In this document: one piece after another, positions 58,189-64,000 of the stretch | Position numbering within the stretch: position 1 is the first letter of the stretch | Layout of the letters: each line of letters opens with the position of its first letter | Source of the DNA: an uncultured Clostridia bacterium | Lineage (GTDB): Bacteria; Bacillota; Clostridia; UBA1381; UBA9506 | Direction of reading: 5' to 3' | Assembly (NCBI GenBank): GCA_944393605.1 | Contig: CALYAO010000063.1 | Location: forward strand, 46,899-110,898 | DNA length: 64,000 nt | The notes under the pieces: model-generated | Databases searched by the model: none | Told to the model about the DNA's origin: nothing | The model's input: only the letters and a program-made list of their open reading frames with translations | Program-made: the position numbers and the translations under genes

Positions 58189-60811
58189 AAATATTGCAAA
58201 AACCTATAACCCCGGGGAAGTGGAAGATCGGCTGTACAAAAGCTGGGTGGATAACGGGTACTTTACGCCCGAGATCGACCCCGACAAGGAGCCCTTTACC
58301 ATTGTGATCCCGCCCCCCAACGTGACGGGTCAGCTGCACATGGGGCATGCGCTGGACGAGACGCTCCAGGACATTCTGATCCGCTATAAGCGCATGGCGG
58401 GCTATGCCGCGCTGTGGGTGCCGGGGTGTGACCATGCGGGCATCGCGACGCAGATCAAGGTGGAAGAGCGGCTGCGCGAAGAGGAAGGCAAGACCCGGTA
58501 TGACCTGGGCCGTGAGAAGTTTGTGGAGCGCGTGTGGGCCTGGAAGGAGCAGTACCATGACCGCATCGTGAGCCAGCTTAAGAAACTGGGCAGCTCGTGT
58601 GACTGGACGCGGGAGCGTTTCACCATGGACGAGCAGTTGTCCAAGGCCGTCCGTGAGGTGTTTGTGACGCTGTATGAAAAGGGCCTTATTTACCAGGGCA
58701 ACCGCATCATCAACTGGTGCCCCAGCTGTACGACTGCGCTGTCCGATGCGGAGGTGGAGTACAGCGAACAGGCGGGCCATTTCTGGCATATCCGCTACCC
58801 CATCGAAGATTCGGATGAGTTCGTGGTCCTGGCGACGACGCGGCCCGAGACGCTCCTGGGGGATACGGCGGTGGCCGTCAATCCCGACGACGAGCGGTAT
58901 GCGCACCTGGTGGGCAAAACCGTCATCCTGCCGCTGGTGGGCCGCAAGATTCCCATCATTGCGGACGACTATGTGGACAAAGCATTTGGGACGGGCGTCG
59001 TTAAAATCACGCCGGCGCATGACCCCAACGACTTCGAGGTGGGCCAGCGGCATGGCCTTCCCATCATCTGCGTCATGAACGACGACGCGACCATCAATGA
59101 GCAGGGCGGCAAGTACCAGGGGATGGACCGGTATGAGGCGCGCCGCGCCATCGTGGCGGATTTAGAAGCGGCCGGCTTGCTCGTCAAGGTGGAGGACCAT
59201 GCGCACAACGTCGGCGGCTGCTACCGCTGCGGCACCACGGTGGAGCCCATCACCTCCAAGCAGTGGTTTGTGAAGATGGCGCCCCTGGCCGAAGAGGCCA
59301 TTCGCGTGGTGGCGGACGGGCGCGTGCAGTTTGTGCCCGACCGGTTTGCCAAGATCTATATGAATTGGATGGAGAATGTGCACGACTGGTGCATCTCCCG
59401 TCAGCTGTGGTGGGGGCACCGGATCCCCGCGTTTTACTGTGACGCATGCGGGGAGACGACCGTGTGCCGCGAGGACATCACGGTGTGCCCCAAGTGCGGC
59501 GCGCCGGTGCACCAGGATGAGGACGTTTTAGATACCTGGTTCTCCTCCGCGCTGTGGCCGTTCTCCACGCTGGGATGGCCCGACAAGACGGCGGACCTTG
59601 ACTATTTCTACCCCACGTCTGTGCTGGTGACGGGGTATGATATCATCTTCTTCTGGGTGGCGCGGATGATCTTCTCCGCGATGGAGCACACGGGCAAGGA
59701 GCCGTTCCGGCACGTGTTCATCCATGGCCTGGTGCGGGATGCGCAGGGCCGCAAGATGAGCAAATCCCTGGGCAACGGCATCGATCCTTTAGAGATTGTG
59801 GATAAATACGGCGCGGATGCGCTCCGTTTCACGTTGGTGACGGGCAATTCCCCCGGCAACGACATGCGCTTCTCGGAGGAGAAGGTGGAGGCCAGCCGCA
59901 ACTTTGCCAATAAGATTTGGAATGCCTCCCGGTTTGTGCTCATGAACCTGGAGATCGCCGAGTGCAGGCTTCCTGCCCCATCCGAGATGCAGACGGAGGA
60001 CAAGTGGATCGTCTCGCGGTATAACGATGTGGTGCGGGAGGTGACGGACAACCTCGAGAAATTCGAGCTGGGCCTCGCGGTCGCAAAGCTCTACGATTTC
60101 ATCTGGGATGAATTTTGTGACTGGTATATTGAGCTTGTAAAGCCCCGGCTGTATGACAGTGTGAACCCGACCAGGAGGGCCGCACAGTACACGCTGGTGT
60201 ACGTCCTGTCCCATACGCTGCAGCTGCTGCATCCCATCATGCCGTTTATCACGGAGGAGATCTATCTGGCCCTGCCCCACGACGCGGAGAGCATCGTGGT
60301 GAGCCAGTGGCCCAAGTTTGACCCGGCGCTGTCCTTCCCCGAGGAGGAGCGGGAGATTGAGCTGGTAAAGGGCGGCATCCGCGAGGTGCGCAACCGGCGC
60401 GCCGAGATGAACGTGCCCCCGTCCCGCAAGGCCGCGACCTACATCGTGACCCCGCACCCCGCTGTGTTTTCCCATGGGGCGCCCTTCTTTGAAAAGCTTG
60501 CGGGCGCATCCGAGGTGATCGTGTCCGAGACCAAGGACGGGGTGCCCGAAAACTGCGTCGCCTGCGTGGTGGACGGCGCGCAGATCTTCCTGCCCATGGA
60601 TGAGCTGGTGGACCGGGAAAAGGAGCTGGCGCGCTTAAACAAAGAGCGGGAACGCCTAGAAGGGGAGATCAAGCGCGTCGCAGGTAAGCTCGCAAACGAG
60701 CAGTTTGTTGCCAAGGCGCCCGCCGCCGTGGTGGACGAGGAGCGCAGAAAACAGGAAAAATACCAGGCCATGCTGGAAAAGGTGAACGAAAGCCTCAAGG
60801 CATTGTCGTAA
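58181..60811 (+). CDS. valS: Valyl-tRNA synthetase
   Basis: Class I synthetase, 876 residues. [16 protein letters not shown] carries the HIGH motif (HMGH), [11 protein letters not shown] the KMSKS loop; the editing domain has [16 protein letters not shown]. The C-terminal 70 residues are the tRNA-gripping coiled coil ([20 protein letters not shown]). GTG 58181 lies seven bases after GGAGGG within the preceding gene. No T-box is seen; it depends on the pgsA transcript. Confidence 0.97.
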   Translation: MAENIAKTYNPGEVEDRLYKSWVDNGYFTPEIDPDKEPFTIVIPPPNVTGQLHMGHALDETLQDILIRYKRMAGYAALWVPGCDHAGIATQIKVEERLREEEGKTRYDLGREKFVERVWAWKEQYHDRIVSQLKKLGSSCDWTRERFTMDEQLSKAVREVFVTLYEKGLIYQGNRIINWCPSCTTALSDAEVEYSEQAGHFWHIRYPIEDSDEFVVLATTRPETLLGDTAVAVNPDDERYAHLVGKTVILPLVGRKIPIIADDYVDKAFGTGVVKITPAHDPNDFEVGQRHGLPIICVMNDDATINEQGGKYQGMDRYEARRAIVADLEAAGLLVKVEDHAHNVGGCYRCGTTVEPITSKQWFVKMAPLAEEAIRVVADGRVQFVPDRFAKIYMNWMENVHDWCISRQLWWGHRIPAFYCDACGETTVCREDITVCPKCGAPVHQDEDVLDTWFSSALWPFSTLGWPDKTADLDYFYPTSVLVTGYDIIFFWVARMIFSAMEHTGKEPFRHVFIHGLVRDAQGRKMSKSLGNGIDPLEIVDKYGADALRFTLVTGNSPGNDMRFSEEKVEASRNFANKIWNASRFVLMNLEIAECRLPAPSEMQTEDKWIVSRYNDVVREVTDNLEKFELGLAVAKLYDFIWDEFCDWYIELVKPRLYDSVNPTRRAAQYTLVYVLSHTLQLLHPIMPFITEEIYLALPHDAESIVVSQWPKFDPALSFPEEEREIELVKGGIREVRNRRAEMNVPPSRKAATYIVTPHPAVFSHGAPFFEKLAGASEVIVSETKDGVPENCVACVVDGAQIFLPMDELVDREKELARLNKERERLEGEIKRVAGKLANEQFVAKAPAAVVDEERRKQEKYQAMLEKVNESLKALS

Positions 60812-60815
60812 AAAT

Positions 60816-60846
60816 CACAGGGTACGGGTCTTCCGTGCCCTGTTTT
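60816..60846 (+). terminator. valS terminator
   Basis: ACAGGGTACGG paired with CCGTGCCCTGT (one G-T pair), then TTTT. Confidence 0.85.
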
Positions 60847-60872
60847 GGTACGTTTTGGTGAGGAGGAAGGAG

Positions 60873-61343
60873 ATGCGAAGAGCCGACCGGGAAGTGACAG
60901 GATTTGACAATTTGGTTGCCATCATGGAGCGATGCGATGTGTGCCGCGTGGGGTTTTTGGACGGGGAGGTGCCCTATATCCTGCCCCTCAACTTCGGCAT
61001 GCGGGCAAAGGATGGCCGCGTGACGCTGTTTTTTCATGGGGCGGGCGAGGGCAAGAAGTATGCTCTCATGGACAAGAACCCGCAGGTGGCCTTCCAGATG
61101 GACTGTGCGCACAAGCTTGTGACAGACCGTGGCGCGGGATACTGCACCATGGCATATGAGAGCGTCATGGGCCGGGGGATCCTCTCGCGCGTGCCCGACG
61201 CCGAGAAGGAGGAGGCCCTGCGCATCCTAATGGCGCACTACCACCCGGGCGAGGATGTGCCCTTTGACCATGCCGCGCTGCCGAGGACGGTGGCCCTGCG
61301 GCTGGATGTGACCGAGATGACGGGCAAGCGGCGCCAAAAATAG
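60873..61343 (+). CDS. Pyridoxamine 5'-phosphate oxidase-like flavoprotein
   Basis: 156 residues, split beta-barrel: MERCDVCRVGFLDGEVPYILPLNFGMRAKDGRVTLFFHGAGEGKKYALMDKNP followed by YCTMAYESVMGRGILSRV. This NimA/PNPOx-like group binds FMN or heme; the substrate is unknown. ATG 60873 follows GGAGGAAGGAG. Monocistronic between two terminators. Confidence 0.9.
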   Translation: MRRADREVTGFDNLVAIMERCDVCRVGFLDGEVPYILPLNFGMRAKDGRVTLFFHGAGEGKKYALMDKNPQVAFQMDCAHKLVTDRGAGYCTMAYESVMGRGILSRVPDAEKEEALRILMAHYHPGEDVPFDHAALPRTVALRLDVTEMTGKRRQK

Positions 61344-61351
61344 CGGATATG

Positions 61352-61389
61352 AAAAAACCAGCCGGACCAAATGGCCCGGCTGGTTTTTT
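61352..61389. terminator. Bidirectional terminator between the PNPOx-like gene and gpr
   Basis: AAAACCAGCCGG and CCGGCTGGTTTT with a 10-base loop; the T tract overlaps the gpr stop region. Confidence 0.9.
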
Positions 61390-62368
61390 ATTGCAGATAT
61401 TCATCCACTTCTTCCAGCGTGATCCCCGCATGGAGCGCGAGGTTGATGCCGTTTGCGACCACCTTTGCGACCTTCTCCACCATGGTATCCACCTCCTTGG
61501 GGGTGACCATAAAGTTACCCAGGTGGGGGGAGAGCACCTCGCTCACCAGCGCATATTGTTCCTCCTTGTTGAAGGATGCGAGCATGTCATACAACCCGGA
61601 CGAGCCTTCGGCCTGCGCCTTCATGTTTTCCACCAGGAGATCCAATGTGTCGGAGGTGATGGTCGCGGCGTCGATGACGGTGGGGACGCCGATGGCGATG
61701 ACGGGGACGCCAAGCGTCTTGCGGCTCAGCTCCTTGCGCTTGTTGCCCACCCCAGCACCCGGGCTGATGCCCGTGTCACACAGCTGGATGGTGGTGGAGA
61801 TGCGGGTCATGCTGCGGGAGGCGAGCGCATCCACGGCGACCACCGCGTCGGGCTTTACGCGGTCTACCACGCCGCGGATGATCTCCCCCGTCTCCACGCC
61901 CGTGAGCCCCAAGACGCCGGGGGAGATGGCGCATACGGGCCGGAGCCCGCCCGCGACCTGTTCGGGCATGTAGGTAAACAGGTGCCGGGTCACCAGCAGC
62001 TTTTCCACCACCTGGGGCCCCAGTGCGTCGGGCGTGACATTCCAGTTGCCCAGCCCAACCACCAGGACGGTGGCGTCGGGCGCGGAATTCATGAGCCCCG
62101 TCAGCTCTTCGCCCAAGACGCGGCAGGCCTGCTCATACACCGCCTTGTCCGAGGAGGTGAGCGCGGGGATGTCCAGCGTCACATAGGTGCCGCAGGGCTT
62201 GCCCAGCGCCTCCGCGCCCCCATCCTCCTCCACGTGTACCCGTGTCACCGACACGGGCCCGCTTGTTTGTTCCTCCACCCGAACGCCGGGCGCCTCCCCC
62301 GCTGCCCCGCTCTGACCGCGGTAGAGCTCCCGTGCCTCCACGGCGAGGTCTGTGCGAATGTTGCCCAT
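61388..62368 (-). CDS. gpr: GPR endopeptidase (spore SASP protease)
   Basis: 326 residues. Degrades small acid-soluble proteins during germination. The N-terminus IRTDLAVEARELY contains the conserved autocleavage/active-site region; VVGLGNWNVTPDALGP, RPVCAISPGVLGLTGVETGEI and DALASRSMTRISTTIQLCDTGISPGAGVGNKR are diagnostic. ATG 62368 follows AAGGGGG. Made in the forespore; a sigma-G-like promoter precedes it. Confidence 0.96.
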   Translation of the reverse strand: MGNIRTDLAVEARELYRGQSGAAGEAPGVRVEEQTSGPVSVTRVHVEEDGGAEALGKPCGTYVTLDIPALTSSDKAVYEQACRVLGEELTGLMNSAPDATVLVVGLGNWNVTPDALGPQVVEKLLVTRHLFTYMPEQVAGGLRPVCAISPGVLGLTGVETGEIIRGVVDRVKPDAVVAVDALASRSMTRISTTIQLCDTGISPGAGVGNKRKELSRKTLGVPVIAIGVPTVIDAATITSDTLDLLVENMKAQAEGSSGLYDMLASFNKEEQYALVSEVLSPHLGNFMVTPKEVDTMVEKVAKVVANGINLALHAGITLEEVDEYLQ

Positions 62369-62400
62369 GAAATGGCCCCCTTTTTTGATTGGTCTTTCTA

Positions 62401-62430
62401 TACTTTGTCCCAAATTCCAAAAACTATGAA
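62401..62430 (-). promoter_or_regulatory. Forespore (sigma-G/F-like) promoter of gpr
   Basis: Minus strand TTCATA (62425-62430) and CAAAGTA (62401-62407), spacer 17; compare the sigma-G consensus TGMATA-N17-CATWMTA. 33 bases before the ATG. Confidence 0.55.
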
Positions 62431-62570
62431 TCCGACCCCATCTGCCATCCAAATTTTCTGGAAAAGAAGGGGGGAATTCGGAAAAAAAACAAAATAAGGC
62501 TTTTAAATTGTCTGTATTCGTGATATCATATACTTAAGTATGTCATTTTGGATCAACAGGGAGGACCATC

Positions 62571-64000
62571 ATGAACAGAGAGAAATTTTACATCACCACC
62601 GCCATCACGTACACCTCGAAGAAGCCCCACATCGGGAATACCTACGAGGTGGTCTTAACCGACGCCATCGCGCGGTACAAGCGAATGCGGGGGTATGACG
62701 TGTTCTTCCTGACGGGCACGGATGAACACGGCCAGAAGATTCAGGAGGCTGCCGAAGAGGCCGGCGTGACGCCCAAGGCCTATGTGGACGGTGTTGCGGG
62801 GGAAATCAAAGACATTTGGGATATGATGGGTGCGAGCTACGACAAGTTCATCCGCACCACCGATGACTACCACGTGAAGGCCGTACAGGACATCTTCAAG
62901 AAGTTGTATGACCAGGGGGACATCTACAAGAGCGAGTATGAGGGATGGTACTGTGTGCCCTGCGAGTCCTTCTTTACGGACACCCAGCTGGTGGACGGCT
63001 GCTGCCCCGACTGCGGCCGGCCTGTCACGCGCACCAAGGAGGAGTCCTATTTCTTCCGGATGAGCAAATACCAGGACCGCCTCATGCAACACATCGAAGC
63101 GCATCCCGAATTCATCCAGCCCGAGTCCCGCAAGCGGGAAATGGTCAACAACTTCCTAAAGCCGGGCCTGCAGGACTTGTGCGTATCGCGGACGTCGTTT
63201 AATTGGGGTATCCCGGTGGAGTTTGACCCCGGCCACGTCGTCTACGTCTGGATAGACGCGCTCTCCAACTACATCACGGCGCTGGGCTATACACCCAGCG
63301 GCAAAGGGGAGTTGTACCAAAAGTACTGGCCCGCCGATGTGCACATCATCGGCAAAGATATCCTTCGGTTTCACACCATCTATTGGCCCATCCTGCTCAT
63401 GGCGCTGGGTGAGCCCCTGCCCAAGCAGATCTTCGGGCACCCTTGGCTGTTGGCGGGGATGGACAAGATGAGCAAGTCCCGCGGCAACGTCATGTTTGCA
63501 GACGACCTGGTGCGGCACTTTGGCGTGGACGGCATCCGGTATTACCTTCTGAGCGAGATGCCCTTCGCGCAGGACGGGACCATCACCTATGAGACCATCA
63601 TCGCGCGGTATAACTCCGATCTGGCCAATACGCTGGGCAACCTGGTCAACCGCACGGTGGCCATGGCAAACAAATACTTCGGCGGCGAGATCCAGCCCCA
63701 GGGGGAGATCACCGAACTGGACCGCGACCTCATTGCGACCTGCGAAGGTACGGTGGCGCAGGTGGCTGCCAAGATGGATGAGCTGCGGGTGGCAGATGCG
63801 CTGACGCACATCTTTGACCTCGCGCGCCGGTGCAACAAATACATCGACGGGACCATGCCGTGGGCGCTGGCAAAGGACGAGAGCCAGCGGGCGCGGGCGG
63901 GAAGCGTCGTATACGACGAGAGTGAGAGCAGGGGGGTGCGTGCGGCGCGGCTGTCCCCGTTCCGTCGAGACACAAATGCGCGCAGCGCGGAGCAGAGCGG
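62571..64000 (+). CDS. metG: Methionyl-tRNA synthetase, cut by window edge
   Basis: 476 codons seen, no stop. Class I synthetase with KPHIGNTYE (HIGH type), zinc knuckle CVPCESFF...CCPDCGR, and MDKMSKSRGN. ATG 62571 follows GGGAGGACC. The first 445 residues look normal. From about residue 449 (63915) to the edge the frame stays open and polar conserved positions fit, but expected hydrophobic residues are replaced by Arg, Glu or Ser, which suggests sequence error at a contig end or real decay. Confidence 0.95.
   Translation, partial: MNREKFYITTAITYTSKKPHIGNTYEVVLTDAIARYKRMRGYDVFFLTGTDEHGQKIQEAAEEAGVTPKAYVDGVAGEIKDIWDMMGASYDKFIRTTDDYHVKAVQDIFKKLYDQGDIYKSEYEGWYCVPCESFFTDTQLVDGCCPDCGRPVTRTKEESYFFRMSKYQDRLMQHIEAHPEFIQPESRKREMVNNFLKPGLQDLCVSRTSFNWGIPVEFDPGHVVYVWIDALSNYITALGYTPSGKGELYQKYWPADVHIIGKDILRFHTIYWPILLMALGEPLPKQIFGHPWLLAGMDKMSKSRGNVMFADDLVRHFGVDGIRYYLLSEMPFAQDGTITYETIIARYNSDLANTLGNLVNRTVAMANKYFGGEIQPQGEITELDRDLIATCEGTVAQVAAKMDELRVADALTHIFDLARRCNKYIDGTMPWALAKDESQRARAGSVVYDESESRGVRAARLSPFRRDTNARSAEQS

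Noticed and set aside
1..64000. CRISPR arrays, insertion sequences, prophage, tRNA and rRNA genes
   Set aside because: No regularly spaced repeats, transposase or integrase motifs, cloverleaf with T-loop consensus, or rRNA conserved stretches were noticed anywhere in the window.

Overview
The window looks like a chromosomal segment of a spore-forming, GC-rich member of the Clostridia (Bacillota). The signs are a glycogen operon with both GlgC and GlgD, a bifunctional IspH-ribosomal protein S1 gene, sporulation genes (yabP, yabQ, gpr), RNase M5, CarD, a DUF4446-parB-parA cluster with two perfect parS sites, and many intrinsic terminators and consensus sigma-A promoters. Nothing in it looks phage-, transposon- or CRISPR-derived. 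No rRNA or tRNA genes were seen.

Layout. 1-338: edge of a small secreted protein gene (minus). 592-8917: glycogen operon glgB-glgC-glgD-glgA-glgP. 9168-11886: P-loop ATPase plus a three-gene 2-oxoacid:ferredoxin oxidoreductase lacking an adjacent gamma subunit. 11964-13790: recX-coaBC. 13912-14849: autoregulated ArsR/SdpI pair. 14879-15304: PPC-domain protein. 15423-19078: threonine operon hom-thrB-lysC behind a long structured leader. 19127-22510 (minus): a 55-residue ribbon-helix-helix protein, zapA, carD, an NTF2-like protein, FMN-riboswitch-controlled ribU, and gtrA. 22482-28908 (minus): DUF4446-serS-acpS followed by a membrane glycosylation module (giant GT-C fusion, GT2, GtrA). 28936-34119 (minus): parB-parA between two parS sites, greA, an unknown gene, rnmV, dnaN. 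34199-34540: a Bacillus-type oriC core (DnaA boxes, GC cluster, DnaA-trio run, AT-rich DNA) with proC, not dnaA, on its far side. 34564-39846 (minus): proC, purB, mltG, and yabR-divIC-yabQ-yabP. 40030-43468: cmk-plsC-ispH/rpsA. 43698-43940: rqcP. 44107-47328: carB. 47480-53508 (minus): GNAT, SLH-like secreted protein, argS, DUF1934, murI, ddl. 53732-56331: SemiSWEET-like protein, dCMP deaminase, BaiN-type flavoprotein, a hypothetical. 56364-57050 (minus): AIM24. 57175-60811: pgsA (long structured leader), small membrane protein, valS. 60873-61343: PNPOx-like. 61388-62368 (minus): gpr. 62571-64000: metG, cut by the window edge.

The central part is the replication-origin neighbourhood: oriC, dnaN, parABS and rnmV sit together, while dnaA, rpmH and rnpA are absent, so the usual dnaA-dnaN linkage appears broken. 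Most other genes are housekeeping. The less ordinary signals are regulatory: two unclassified structured leaders (hom, pgsA), a promoter-embedded operator in front of the tiny RHH gene, an internal promoter plus Shine-Dalgarno giving S1 its own expression inside ispH-rpsA, a non-canonical ATT start for murI, a 61-bp palindrome before an orphan gene, and palindromes inside the carB and yabP promoters.

All calls come from reading sequence and remembered family features. No database search, folding program or alignment was run.
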